Shown one piece after another: positions 23,125-32,290 of a DNA stretch of 39,111 bases. Both the position numbers and the translations under genes were made by a program. The notes under the pieces were generated by a model. The model did no database searches. It was not told the DNA's origin and worked only from the letters and a program-made list of their open reading frames with translations. Every line of letters begins with the position of its first letter. The stretch's first letter is position 1. Source of the DNA: Bacteroidales bacterium. Lineage in GTDB: Bacteria; Bacteroidota; Bacteroidia; Bacteroidales; Tenuifilaceae. The stretch covers positions 1 through 39,111 of the forward strand of contig JAFWUG010000016.1 of assembly GCA_017524185.1 (NCBI GenBank), read 5' to 3'.

Positions 23125-26100
23125 TTATTCGGGTTTATCAAGAATAAGGGGCAGATGTACGCTAACGGTTGTACCTTGTCCCTGCTGCGAGGTAACATCG
23201 ATTTTACCGCCATGCTCAACAATAATTTTTTGGCTGATGGCCAGCCCCAGCCCGGTGCCCTGTCCGGGCGGCTTGGTGGTGAAGAACGGATCGAATATGT
23301 GCGCCAACACATCATCGCTAATGCCGACACCTGTGTCGCGCACCTGTACCACAACATATTTGCCTGTGCGATAGGTCTCTATATCTATTTTGCCCGCATT
23401 GCCTACTGCATGTATAGCGTTTTGGATGATGTTAACGAACACCTGATGCAGTTTACCCTCGTTGCCCAGCACCTCGAGTTTCTCGGCCGAGAAATGCCGC
23501 GACAGCTTCACATTGCCCTTAAGCTGCGAGTGCAGCAACACCACGCAGCTGCCCAAAATGCTATGCAAATCGCAATGCTCATCCACACGCTCCGACGAAC
23601 GGCTATAGCGTCCCATACCCTTCACAATGGTCGCGGCGCGATTTATGCCCTCGTGAACGGCTCCAACCAGCAGTTTTATTTCAGGCGATTCGGCCAAAAC
23701 GCCTTCGTCGATAAGGTTCTCGATGCCCTGAATGCCACCACGTATGTAGTTTAGGGGGTTGTTAATCTCGTGGGCAATGCCCGAAGCGAGCAAACCGAGC
23801 GAGCTCATTTTCTCGCTCTGTATAAGCTGGTTCTGCGCTTCTTTGAGCGCATCCATGGTTTCTTGCAGCTCGCTGTTACGAATCTCGAGCAAACGGTTGC
23901 TCTCTATCAGTGCCTCATTGGTGGAAATGAGCTCCTCGTTGGTCGATTGCAGCGCATCGGTGCGTTCGGCCACCTGAATCTCAAGCGTTTCGCGATACGA
24001 TGAGAGTTCGGCCTCAAGCTCGTCGTGCTCGGTGGTGTCAACCACAAGGGCAACCACGCATAGGTCGCCATCCATCTCGATGGGCACAGCCGAGGCGAGA
24101 CCCGAATGCGTATGTCCCGCTCTATTTTTGTAGGTTACGGGCAAGTTGCGTATATAGCCATCGTTCTTAAGGCCGCCCCATATTTTGTCGGACGGCTGCA
24201 CCGAATCGGGCGGAGCAATATCGTACATGTGCTTGCCAATGGCCTCTTCGAGCGTACAGCCCATGAAAGTACACATACCCTCGTTGGCCCAGCGCACGTG
24301 CTTTTTGTAGTCGACCACAAGCACCATGTTGGGTATGCTGTTAAGCACCGATAGCATGGAGTTTTCGGCCTTATGCAACTCTTGCTGCAGGCGATCGCGC
24401 TCTGAGGTATCGACCACCACAAACAAGTACATTTCTTGCTCTTCGTATCGAATAAGTGAACCTGAAAGCACGGCTGAGTAGGTGCGTCCGCTGCGGTCTT
24501 CGCACTGTATGCCCAAACCCTTTATAAATCCATTTCCCAAAAGGCGTTCAATTATAGCCTTGCCGCTTCCCTCTGTGGTTTTAATAGAGCCCTCGCGAAC
24601 AATGTTAAAGATATTCTTTCCGCATAGGTTGTTAGTGCTTAGTTCGAGAAAATCGCAGATGGCCTGGTTTGCCCAACGTATGGTCAAATTTTTATCAACT
24701 ATGGACACCATATTGGGCATAGCAGCAAGCATGTCGTTAAACATACGCTCGCCACGTTTAATCTCATACGCATCAATCATTGATGTTAGCACTACGTTAC
24801 GACCGCCGTAGTCTATTTGCGAGGCCGAAACGATGAACTGATGGTTATTTCCCCATTTATCCATAAAGTCCATCTCATGGTTACGCAGTATTCCCGATTT
24901 GCGAATAGCCTCCCAAAACTGCTCTCTGCCACTAGGAACATCAATAAAATTGTACATGCTTTGCCCCACGATAGTTTCCATTTTATCAGCAGGAATGTTA
25001 AACATATTGAGCAGAGCCTCGTTGCACCATAACAGTTTGTCGTTCTCGTCGGAAAGCACCACCAAGTTGGGGAGCGCCTGCATCATGCGTTCCACTTCTT
25101 GCTTACGCGCAGTGAGTTGCTCTATGGCACGGTATTGCTCGGTTATATCAACCATGGTGATGAGCAGCAGCGGATGCGATGCGCTCCAGATGGGCTGGCA
25201 CGTGCATTCGAAGTAGCGCGTGTCGCCCTCGCGCTCAATTTTCTGATTAACAGTGTGCAGATAACCCTTTTCGAATATATCAGATAGGAACTCAGGCGAA
25301 GCAAACCGTGAGGTGAGGTTGTAGTCGGACAGGTGTTGACCCTCAACGCTGTCGCTCTGCACCAATTCGGCGCGATAGAAGGCTCGGTTGGCCATTTCGA
25401 GTTCGCCAGCGCGATTGCTAATCAAAATGATGTTGGGGGTTTCGTTGCTGATGAGATGCACCAACTCTTCGCGATGCTTGAGCTCGTGCTCCATGGCCTT
25501 TTGATACGCAATGTCGAGTGCCATGCCCTCGGCTCCAACGCAAACGCCGTCCTCAATCATGCGGGAGATGTAGAACTTGAAATATCTACGCTCGCCGTTA
25601 AGATTGATAGCGTAGTCGGATCCCATGGAAATTTTTCCTGCCTGGTTGCGCTGCATGCTGCGCTGTAGCCTGTAGCGGTCGCGCTCGGAGAGCATCTCAA
25701 ACACGTTGTGCTTATCGAGCGATGCAATGTTGTCGATGCCAAGCACAGCGTAGGCAGCCGCGTTGATATAGGTTATGTTGCCCTCGGTGTCGATGCTGAA
25801 AATAATTTCGGGGAACGAATCGAGGAACTGGCTATAGCGAAGCGTCTGAACTTCAAGCGTTTTACGCAAATTACCGAGGTTACTCACAAACTTGTTGTGA
25901 TTCTTAAGCTCCTGCTCGTAGTGCGTATGGGCGTAAATCACAAGCACTGAAGCCTCTATCTGCGAGAAGAGGAAATCCATGATGGTGTCAAGACCAGCAC
26001 TGCCCATGGCGGCCACGTCGTCGCTATATACCATCCAGAAAAGGAACATCAGCGTAACGTTAATACCCACAACCACGTAGCCCGTGCGCCGGTTTGGGAT

Positions 26101-26535
26101 AACCAGCGGCAATATGAACATGGCCACGTAGATATAGAACAGGTTGTTGAGCACCGAGAACGAGGCATCGCGCTCTACGAACATACCGAACCACGAGAAT
26201 ATCATGGTTGCAATGGCCACCATGTTAGAAGCCACACGCAACGAGCCACCGCGCAGCACCAAGCGGATATACTGCATGGAACAAACAGCCAAACTCGCCA
26301 TAACAATATAGTAGAGTTCCACTGTCCTTCCGGTAAGCAGATACTCCATCAACTGCATGGGAATCACGGCAGCGAACAGAATCTGCGCCAGGGTGATGAA
26401 CTGGTTGAGCATCTTGGCTCGACCCTGCTCTATATAGTTAGAATGCTTGTATGCGCTCAGTTTAGGCGGCAGCACAACCTCAACATTAGGGTCTAGCCCA
26501 ATGACTGAAAGCACTTTGTTTTTATCTAACACCAT
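23125..26535 (-). CDS. Membrane multi-PAS sensor histidine kinase
   Basis: The preferred ATG at 26535 (MVLDKNKVLSVIG) gives 1136 residues. A TTG at 26586 would add 17. Residues about 45-210 form six or so hydrophobic segments. They are followed by at least five successive PAS domains (repeated patterns such as VVLSDENDKLLWCNEALLNM, VSIVDKNLTIRWANQAICDF and VLVVDYKKHVRWANEGMCTF), then a coiled coil. The HisKA box is ASGIAHEINNPLNYIRGG with the phosphorylated H922. The HATPase domain shows IIQNAIHAVGN, VRDTGVGISDDV and GTGLGLAISQKI. The AHEINNPL form is typical of soluble-signal kinases with large PAS arrays. The adjacent receiver protein is the likely partner. The signal is unknown. Confidence 0.93.
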   Translation of the reverse strand: MVLDKNKVLSVIGLDPNVEVVLPPKLSAYKHSNYIEQGRAKMLNQFITLAQILFAAVIPMQLMEYLLTGRTVELYYIVMASLAVCSMQYIRLVLRGGSLRVASNMVAIATMIFSWFGMFVERDASFSVLNNLFYIYVAMFILPLVIPNRRTGYVVVGINVTLMFLFWMVYSDDVAAMGSAGLDTIMDFLFSQIEASVLVIYAHTHYEQELKNHNKFVSNLGNLRKTLEVQTLRYSQFLDSFPEIIFSIDTEGNITYINAAAYAVLGIDNIASLDKHNVFEMLSERDRYRLQRSMQRNQAGKISMGSDYAINLNGERRYFKFYISRMIEDGVCVGAEGMALDIAYQKAMEHELKHREELVHLISNETPNIILISNRAGELEMANRAFYRAELVQSDSVEGQHLSDYNLTSRFASPEFLSDIFEKGYLHTVNQKIEREGDTRYFECTCQPIWSASHPLLLITMVDITEQYRAIEQLTARKQEVERMMQALPNLVVLSDENDKLLWCNEALLNMFNIPADKMETIVGQSMYNFIDVPSGREQFWEAIRKSGILRNHEMDFMDKWGNNHQFIVSASQIDYGGRNVVLTSMIDAYEIKRGERMFNDMLAAMPNMVSIVDKNLTIRWANQAICDFLELSTNNLCGKNIFNIVREGSIKTTEGSGKAIIERLLGNGFIKGLGIQCEDRSGRTYSAVLSGSLIRYEEQEMYLFVVVDTSERDRLQQELHKAENSMLSVLNSIPNMVLVVDYKKHVRWANEGMCTFMGCTLEEAIGKHMYDIAPPDSVQPSDKIWGGLKNDGYIRNLPVTYKNRAGHTHSGLASAVPIEMDGDLCVVALVVDTTEHDELEAELSSYRETLEIQVAERTDALQSTNEELISTNEALIESNRLLEIRNSELQETMDALKEAQNQLIQSEKMSSLGLLASGIAHEINNPLNYIRGGIQGIENLIDEGVLAESPEIKLLVGAVHEGINRAATIVKGMGRYSRSSERVDEHCDLHSILGSCVVLLHSQLKGNVKLSRHFSAEKLEVLGNEGKLHQVFVNIIQNAIHAVGNAGKIDIETYRTGKYVVVQVRDTGVGISDDVLAHIFDPFFTTKPPGQGTGLGLAISQKIIVEHGGKIDVTSQQGQGTTVSVHLPLILDKPE

Positions 26536-26623
26536 AAGACTGGCTTTTTTTGAGATCGAATGTAAGATGCGTATGGAAATAGCCAATACGCGGAATCAAC
26601 AGCGAAGTTAGAATTTTTTTTCT

Positions 26624-27715
26624 CTACAACCAACGCTTTACCCCATTTTTTTTGCGCATCATTGCCCCTATTGCCTCAATTAGGGTGTAAATTGGATACA
26701 CAACCTGTAATGGTATGTAGCACGGCAGCAGGTTTAGTTGATGGGTGATGCGGAGATAGCCGAGCATCAGGGGTGTGTCGGCGGCCAGCTTTATGCCCCA
26801 CAACAGAAGCACCACGGTCCAGGGCATCGCTCCCGCTATGGCCAGCAGCAATGCCAGCGTTTGGCTCACTGCCATGGCGGCCACCAGCAGGGTTACAGCA
26901 ATGGCATGGGAATCGGTGTAGGCTGTGGCCTTTGATGCCCAACGCATACGACGTTGGAGGCGTTGCAACAAACCGCCCTCGAAACGGGTGCGCACAGCCA
27001 TGGCGGAGCTAAGGGTGCAGCCCACAGGCAAACCGCGCTGCTTGGCTGCATGGAGCAAGAAAGTGTCGTCGCCCGTGTCGATGTGCGGACGGAGGTGCTG
27101 AGCATCGCAAGGGATGGCGGCGGGGACAACCGCAAGGTTGGCCGCAGCGGCCATAAAAGGCCGCCCAAGGCCGAAGGCCGCCGCCGATGCTGCTTGGAGC
27201 GATGCGTAGTCGAGCGCATCGAAAGGGGCAAGCCAATGGCCCTGCGGCTCAATCAGCACTCCCCCCTGCAACATGGCCTCGCCTCGCCACTGGCGCAGCA
27301 GCTCGGCCAACCACGTGGGCGCGGGTTGACAATCGGCATCGCAGATGGCAACCAGCGAATGCCGCGCACGGCTCAAGCCCTGCATCAACGCAGCTTTCTT
27401 ACCACAACCATCGGAACGCACATAGCGCACATTACCACCCGCACCGATAACCAACTGCGGCCCACAATCGGTTGAGCCATCGTCGATTAGCAATGCCTCC
27501 CACCGCTCGGGGGACAGAGTTTGGGTGCGTAGGGCGGCCAACAGCCGAGGCAAATTGCGCTCCTCGTTGCGAAACACCACCACCACGCTCACCCCCGAGG
27601 CCACGGGAGCATCAATCGGCGAAGCCGAGTGGCGCAGCGTTCGGCGCAAGCCAACGTAGAACGCCCACATTAGCAGGGTGTAGGGAAGAGATAATATTAA
27701 AATTATGATAATCAA
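26624..27715 (-). CDS. Family 2 glycosyltransferase, membrane-attached
   Basis: The 363-residue protein begins at a TTG; the only later ATG near the start (residue 16) would cut into the N-terminal membrane segment. The catalytic GT-A core (residues about 40-240) shows VSVVVVFRNEERNLPRLLAA, LIDDGSTD, AICDADCQPAPTW (the DXD-like metal site), the acidic TGDDTFLLHAAK and an RRMRWASKA segment equivalent to the QXXRW acceptor motif of processive GT2 enzymes. Residues about 270-350 contain two or three membrane helices. The product is unknown; a cell-envelope polysaccharide or lipid sugar is likely. It precedes the kinase gene on the same strand, with 88 bases between. Confidence 0.88.
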   Translation of the reverse strand: MIIIILILSLPYTLLMWAFYVGLRRTLRHSASPIDAPVASGVSVVVVFRNEERNLPRLLAALRTQTLSPERWEALLIDDGSTDCGPQLVIGAGGNVRYVRSDGCGKKAALMQGLSRARHSLVAICDADCQPAPTWLAELLRQWRGEAMLQGGVLIEPQGHWLAPFDALDYASLQAASAAAFGLGRPFMAAAANLAVVPAAIPCDAQHLRPHIDTGDDTFLLHAAKQRGLPVGCTLSSAMAVRTRFEGGLLQRLQRRMRWASKATAYTDSHAIAVTLLVAAMAVSQTLALLLAIAGAMPWTVVLLLWGIKLAADTPLMLGYLRITHQLNLLPCYIPLQVVYPIYTLIEAIGAMMRKKNGVKRWL

Positions 27716-27756
27716 TATTTTACAAATTTAACTCAACAAAGACAAGGCTCGACAAT

Positions 27757-27827
27757 GACAAGGGGGCATGCCCCCTTGTCAAAAACGCGAAGTCGGAACG
27801 GGGACGCGATGAATCGCGTCCGTACAT
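27757..27827. repeat. Palindrome unit copy 1 (A then B)
   Basis: Palindrome A (core AAGGGGGCATGCCCCCTT, full extent 27757-27780) is followed by AAAAACGCGA, then palindrome B (GACGCGATGAATCGCGTC inside 27802-27821), then GTACAT. The same order recurs at 27847-27935. Both palindromes could form perfect cruciforms or RNA hairpins. Confidence 0.9.
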
Positions 27828-27846
27828 ATAATCTACAGAAAATCAG

Positions 27847-27935
27847 AGACAAGGGGGCATGCCCCCTTGTCTTGCGCAGACGACAGAATTTAAAAACGCG
27901 ACGAATCAGAGACGCGATGAATCGCGTCTCTACAT
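27847..27935. repeat. Palindrome unit copy 2 (A then B)
   Basis: Palindrome A at 27848-27871 is base-for-base identical to copy 1. It is followed by a slightly longer spacer containing AAAAACGCGA, then palindrome B at 27909-27930 extended by GA/TC on each side, then TACAT. The outer spacer differs, so it is the palindromes and the short linker that are conserved. Confidence 0.9.
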
Positions 27936-27974
27936 GGGGTGTATTTTGTTGATATTTAAATAAATACATCAAAA

Positions 27975-29105
27975 TTATTGCATGAATAGATTGAGGCGGC
28001 GGATGGCTTCGTCAACCTCGGCCTCGGGACGGGCAATGTTAAGGCGTATCCAGCGTGTATGCGCCGCTCCAAAATGCTCGCCTGGCACAATGGCAACCTG
28101 CTGATGGCGATAGAGCTCTATGGCTAATCCAAATCCGTCGGCAGCGATGCGCTGGGGCAACTGCGCCCACACAAAACAGCCGCCATCGGCTGGCGGGACA
28201 ACAAAGCCGAGCCGCTGCAACGCACTGGCCATGGCCGTATGGGTGCGCGATAGTTTTTGACGCATGGTGGCCACAAAATGGGCGGCATCGGCCTGGGGGA
28301 GATAGTCGGCCAGGGCGCATTGCATCACCGACGAGGCGCAAAGCCCCACATAATCGTGCACAGCGCGTAGCGCATCGCCATGGCTGGCATGGTGCAGCAC
28401 ATAGCCCACGCGCCAGCCAGTGATGCACAACGATTTGGAGAAACTACCCACCACAAAAAGCCGCTCCGACATGCTGTCGATGGGCAGATACGATGCATTT
28501 GGCCCAAAATAGAGTTCATGGTAGGCCGCATCGAACACCAAGTAAAAGTCCTGACGCACAGCGATTTGCAGCAATTGCTCCACCTCGGTGCGTGATAACG
28601 CCCGTCCGTAGGGATTTCCGGGCGAAGCCACAAACAGCAGCCGCACGCTCTGCTCGGCAACGGTGCGCTCAAGTCGTCCGAGGTCGAGGCTGCCATCGGG
28701 ATTGGGGCAAAAAGCCACGTAACGATGACCGTAGATGCGGGGCAGGTTGCTGTGCACCTCGTAGGCTGGCTCAATGGCCATCACCGCCATGTCGGCCTCC
28801 ACGCGCTGGGCGATGTAGGTATAGACGAGCGACAGACCCTCGGTGCCACCCTGCACCATCAGCACGTTGTTAGGCTGCAAGCCATAGCGCTGCGCCACCA
28901 ATTGGAGCAGCTGGCGATTGCCCTGCCCAGGGGCATACTGATGGACATCGTCGCGCAGCCGCGCCTGTAGGGCATCCAACAGCGCGGCGGGCGGCTGATA
29001 GCCAGGAATGCCCTGCGCAAGATTGATGCCGCCGTGCGCTTTTACCATGTTGCTAAAATGGCTGATGTAGGAGCCTTGCGGCCTTTGATTGGTGGAGTTG
29101 GACAT
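27975..29105 (-). CDS. PLP-dependent class I/II aminotransferase, methionine/kynurenine type
   Basis: The ATG at 29105 (MSNSTNQRPQGS) gives 376 residues. A longer reading runs into the repeat element upstream and was rejected. Fold-type I features are NLAQGIPGYQPP, QYAPGQGNRQL, VQGGTEGLSL, the cofactor-binding SPGNPYGRALS and DAAYHELYFG, and the Schiff-base lysine in SFSKSLCITGWRVGYV. The C-terminal RWIRLNIARP carries the carboxylate-binding arginine. The sequence resembles the methionine aminotransferase/YbdL and kynurenine transaminase group. The true amino donor cannot be read from sequence. It is cytosolic and stands alone between two repeat regions. Confidence 0.9.
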   Translation of the reverse strand: MSNSTNQRPQGSYISHFSNMVKAHGGINLAQGIPGYQPPAALLDALQARLRDDVHQYAPGQGNRQLLQLVAQRYGLQPNNVLMVQGGTEGLSLVYTYIAQRVEADMAVMAIEPAYEVHSNLPRIYGHRYVAFCPNPDGSLDLGRLERTVAEQSVRLLFVASPGNPYGRALSRTEVEQLLQIAVRQDFYLVFDAAYHELYFGPNASYLPIDSMSERLFVVGSFSKSLCITGWRVGYVLHHASHGDALRAVHDYVGLCASSVMQCALADYLPQADAAHFVATMRQKLSRTHTAMASALQRLGFVVPPADGGCFVWAQLPQRIAADGFGLAIELYRHQQVAIVPGEHFGAAHTRWIRLNIARPEAEVDEAIRRLNLFMQ

Positions 29106-29173
29106 TATTGTAAATTGTTTATTATCAGATTTATAAAACATAACTTTGAGCAACATATCTCTATAGTGAACGC

Positions 29174-29334
29174 TTGGGGCTTTGCCCCAAACCCCACTTA
29201 CTTTTTTGGCATTGCCCAAAAAAGTAAGCAAAAAAGGCTAGGAACTGACGATGCTTCGCTACTCCGATGGTCATCGGGGCTAAGCCTTCGGAACTCACCT
29301 GCCCTAAAGGGCAGGCTCGAACAGCCGAAGCCTT
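29174..29334. repeat. Intergenic palindrome-rich element
   Basis: Within 160 bases there are four dyads: GGGGCTTTGCCCC at 29176-29188 (extended to 29174-29190), a 13-bp perfect stem CTTACTTTTTTGG (29197-29209) with CCAAAAAAGTAAG (29216-29228), CCGATG/CATCGG at 29264-29277, and CCTGCCCT/AGGGCAGG at 29298-29315. I recall closely similar blocks scattered in other Bacteroidetes genomes as non-coding repeats, but cannot verify that here. The element sits upstream of the aminotransferase start and away from any coding sequence. Confidence 0.75.
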
Positions 29335-29468
29335 TTAACGCCCCAATGCCCATCTCCGTTTAACGCTCACCATCGTATGTTCCCAAAAGTTACATTTATA
29401 CTCGAATTTCAAACCAAAATTTCAACGTTATAAGAAAACAGCAAATAAAACAACTTATTTATTATCAA
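29335..29468. other. Intergenic sequence, nothing recognised
   Basis: This AT-rich stretch lies between the palindromic element and the stop of the next minus-strand gene. I see no open frame, hairpin or promoter of note. Confidence 0.6.
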
Positions 29469-30422
29469 TCATTTACCATCATTCTTATTCCACCTAAACC
29501 AAACGGCCAATAGGGCTGGGAGGGCGATGTTTACAAGCCAAAGCGTAAACGCAGCCGCTGCCACACCGCCCTGATTGTGGGTTAGCGGGCCTATAAGCAC
29601 CATGGCTGCACCCACGCGCACGGCCAGTTCAGTTGCTGCCACCGATGGCACAAAGGTAATTAAAAGGTAACTAACAGCAACCCCTGCATAAAGCGCAAGC
29701 AAAGGGGCATCAACCCCAAAAACACGAAGCAGGATAACGTATTGTGTGCTGAATATCAAGTATTTAAACATACTTCCAACAACTATTCGCATAGCAACTG
29801 GTCGGGTTACTGTCCACACAAGACCATCGGACGGCAGCCAACGCTGTAGCCATCGGCGTTTTGCGAGCCAACTCATCAAGGCATCGTAGCGCACAAGAGC
29901 CACCACAATGGCAATCATCCAAACGGCAGCAAAGGCCAATGGCACAGCCACTTTTACGCCTAATTGGGCAGTTTCGGAAGTAATCGTCCACCAAAAAAGC
30001 AGAGCCACTGCACCAAAAAACAGGGTGGCAAACTGCTGCGTGAGCGCACACCACACCGAGGCGGCCAACGCACGCGGACGATGCTCGGCGGGCGTTTGCG
30101 CCAATCGGCCCAAAGGCTCGCCAACACGATTGGGCGAGAGCATGCCCACCACCACGCCATACCACACCGTTCGCCAGCACTGGCCGAACGTAAGCGGCAT
30201 GAAATGGGCTGTAGCCCAACGCCATTTCTGCGCCTCGACCGCCCAAACAGCCAACATCATCAGCAGAACCAGCAACAAACCAATCGCAGCCAACGCCCCT
30301 CGCTGCTCCAAAACCAACGAGAAAGCAGCCCAATCGGCGCGCCATAGCCTGTAAAGCACAAAGGCATAGGCCAAAGCACCGATGAGTATGCAAAGTAGTG
30401 TTTTGTAGGATGTGCGTTGCAT
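29469..30422 (-). CDS. LPG-synthase-TM (UPF0104/YbhN-like) membrane protein
   Basis: The 317-residue protein consists of about eight hydrophobic helices joined by short basic loops, as in the membrane domain of MprF and in YbhN/AglD2-like proteins. The conserved-looking segment is GMLSPNRVGEPLGRLAQ in the second loop, corresponding to the family's P-R-GE motif, with a later AATELAVRVGAAMVL. Family members flip or modify lipids in the inner membrane, but many, including this type without a synthase domain, have no proven role. A TATCTTTG box on the minus strand ends only 9 bases before the start codon. Confidence 0.85.
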   Translation of the reverse strand: MQRTSYKTLLCILIGALAYAFVLYRLWRADWAAFSLVLEQRGALAAIGLLLVLLMMLAVWAVEAQKWRWATAHFMPLTFGQCWRTVWYGVVVGMLSPNRVGEPLGRLAQTPAEHRPRALAASVWCALTQQFATLFFGAVALLFWWTITSETAQLGVKVAVPLAFAAVWMIAIVVALVRYDALMSWLAKRRWLQRWLPSDGLVWTVTRPVAMRIVVGSMFKYLIFSTQYVILLRVFGVDAPLLALYAGVAVSYLLITFVPSVAATELAVRVGAAMVLIGPLTHNQGGVAAAAFTLWLVNIALPALLAVWFRWNKNDGK

Positions 30423-30430
30423 TTGAATAG

Positions 30431-30438
30431 CAAAGATA
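30431..30438 (-). promoter_or_regulatory. -7 box close to the LPG-synthase-TM start
   Basis: The minus strand reads TATCTTTG, 8 bases from the ATG. If this promoter is real, the mRNA would be leaderless or nearly so. Confidence 0.4.
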
Positions 30439-30547
30439 GCTCATAAAAACAAATTCCCAACCGTCCGCAAGGCGCGACTTCGCACAACCTTTGGCGCGTT
30501 GATACGTTTTAGCGTTGATAGAAACGCATATTTTGCGCATAAAATAC

Positions 30548-30555
30548 TACCTTTG
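30548..30555 (+). promoter_or_regulatory. -7 box before the radical SAM operon
   Basis: TACCTTTG matches TAnnTTTG, 20 bases before the ATG at 30576. It is directly followed by a second CCTTTGCACC, so the repeated motif makes the exact start uncertain. No good -33 element is seen. Confidence 0.45.
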
Positions 30556-30575
30556 CACCTTTGCACCCACAAAAA

Positions 30576-31859
30576 ATGAAGTACAAGCTGATATACCCCA
30601 AATGGAATAAGCTGCCAGGCCAAACCACATTCAACCTCCCGCCCCACGGACCAATAGTGTTTGCTGCCACGCTGCCCGACTACGTGGATGTGAAATTTAC
30701 CGACGAGAACGTTGAGCCCATCGATTTTGACGACGAGTGCGATATGGTGGGCATTTCCATGATGCTCACCACACAGGTGAAACGCGGCTGGGAGATTGCC
30801 GACGAGTTTCGCCGACGCGGCAAAACGGTGATGTTTGGCGGTATTAGCACCATGCTACATGCCGAAGAAACACTGCAACACGCCGACAGCATATTTCTGG
30901 GCGAAAGCGAGGGGCGCATGGAGGCTGTGTTGGATGATTTTAGACATGGAAAGCTCAAAAAGGTGTATAACTACCTGAGCCAACAACCAGACATATCGCT
31001 GGTTGGGCCATCGCGGCGCGACCTGTATAACCGCGACCTATACAACCACAAGGGCGTACCCATGGTCGATTTATTCCACGCTTCGCGCGGCTGCCGTTTC
31101 AGCTGCTACCCCTGCGCGGTGTCGTACCTTGGCGGACGCTGTTTCCGTCCCCGCCCCATCGAAAAAACCATTGCCGACCTGGCCACCATCGACAACAACC
31201 GACTGTTTATTGTTGACAACTCGCTGGCTCAGAACAAGGAGTGGGAGATGCAGCTGTTCAAGGAGATGATTCCGCTCAAAAAGAAGTGGATTAGCCATAC
31301 CATTGAAGACGACCCCAAAGTGCTGGATTTGGCCGCACAGGCGGGAGCTTGGTATGTGTATCAGGCCGTGTATGACACCTCGGACTACATCCGCGAACGC
31401 GTGAAACGCTACCACGACTACGGCATAGGCGTGGAAGGCACAATTTTGCTGGGGCTCGACAATCAGACCGAGGACGACATCCTGCGCCTAATCGACTTCC
31501 TGCTCGAAATAGACCTCGACCTAGCCGAGTTCACCGTGCTTGCCCCATTCCCCCACACCAAGGCATACGATGACCTGCTACGCCAAGGGCGAATATTCGA
31601 CCACGACTGGAATCACTACAACGCAGGGCAGGTGGTGTATCATCCCAAACACATGACCGCCCAGCGTTTGCAAGAGCTCTACGACTACGCCTGGAAGACA
31701 TTCTACCACGACGAAAGCCAGGAGAGCAAGATGTTCCGCCTGTTCTGCAACGTTGCGCTGCGCGAAATGGAAGACGGCACCTACCGTCCGCGCGACCGCC
31801 GATTGGCCAACCAATCGTTTGGCCGTCAGGTGCAACGCAACATCAAAAAAGCCCAATAG
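30576..31859 (+). CDS. B12-binding-domain radical SAM protein
   Basis: The ATG at 30576 (MKYKLIYPKWNKLPG) gives 427 residues. Residues about 1-130 are a cobalamin-binding-like Rossmann domain (FDDECDMVGISMML, KTVMFGGISTMLHAEE, FLGESEG), without the DxHxxG histidine motif. The radical SAM domain follows with the cluster motif C173-x3-C177-x2-C180 (SRGCRFSCYPC), and later VEGTILLGLDNQTEDDILR. Related enzymes carry out methylations and rearrangements in lipid, hopanoid or natural-product pathways; the substrate here is unknown. The gene heads a run of five same-strand genes with short spacings (54, 8, 2 and 25 bases), so it is probably part of one operon with a CoA ligase and an acyltransferase. 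Confidence 0.9.
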   Translation: MKYKLIYPKWNKLPGQTTFNLPPHGPIVFAATLPDYVDVKFTDENVEPIDFDDECDMVGISMMLTTQVKRGWEIADEFRRRGKTVMFGGISTMLHAEETLQHADSIFLGESEGRMEAVLDDFRHGKLKKVYNYLSQQPDISLVGPSRRDLYNRDLYNHKGVPMVDLFHASRGCRFSCYPCAVSYLGGRCFRPRPIEKTIADLATIDNNRLFIVDNSLAQNKEWEMQLFKEMIPLKKKWISHTIEDDPKVLDLAAQAGAWYVYQAVYDTSDYIRERVKRYHDYGIGVEGTILLGLDNQTEDDILRLIDFLLEIDLDLAEFTVLAPFPHTKAYDDLLRQGRIFDHDWNHYNAGQVVYHPKHMTAQRLQELYDYAWKTFYHDESQESKMFRLFCNVALREMEDGTYRPRDRRLANQSFGRQVQRNIKKAQ

Positions 31860-31913
31860 GCACACCAAACTAAACACACACCAGTTGAACCCAAACGATA
31901 CAAACGCCATAAA

Positions 31914-32282
31914 ATGCGAGTTCCCGAAAGCTACTACGACGAAATTTTCAACTTCAGCGGTCAATGGGATATGCCATCGGCTTGTGGCCTGAAAATCAGG
32001 ACAAACGAGGGCAAAACATACGTCATCGTAACCGAACTATACCAAGACAACCCCGGCACGTCGGTTACCTACGCTGGCCGCTCGCTGGCCGAACAGATAT
32101 GCAAGGCTAAAAACCTGTCGATGAGCGATATAACCTACATTGAATGTAACCCTGGAACCAACTCCAAGCTGTCGTTCTACGACGAGGAGTTTTTTCAGGT
32201 AGTATTCGCAGCCGACCCCAACACACCGCCGCAATATACGCCCCTCACGGGCGAAGCCATAAAACAACTTCTCAACGAGTAG
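31914..32282 (+). CDS. Small conserved-looking protein of unknown function
   Basis: The 122-residue cytosolic-type protein has no signal or membrane segment. It opens MRVPESYYDEIFNFSGQWD and contains YVIVTELYQDNPGTSVTYAG and IECNPGTNSKLSFYDEEFF. I recognise no family. It lies between the radical SAM gene and the exported hydrolase with normal codon use for this region, and is very likely translated. Confidence 0.75.
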   Translation: MRVPESYYDEIFNFSGQWDMPSACGLKIRTNEGKTYVIVTELYQDNPGTSVTYAGRSLAEQICKAKNLSMSDITYIECNPGTNSKLSFYDEEFFQVVFAADPNTPPQYTPLTGEAIKQLLNE

Positions 32283-32290
32283 AAAACACC

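Noticed and set aside
27757..27935. Possible CRISPR array
   Set aside because: Only two copies of each motif, no regular spacers and no cas genes. The repeats are perfect palindromes in alternation.
27733..27972. Short open frames on both strands across the palindromes
   Set aside because: The two translations are near mirror images produced by the inverted repeats, with no start signal or domain.
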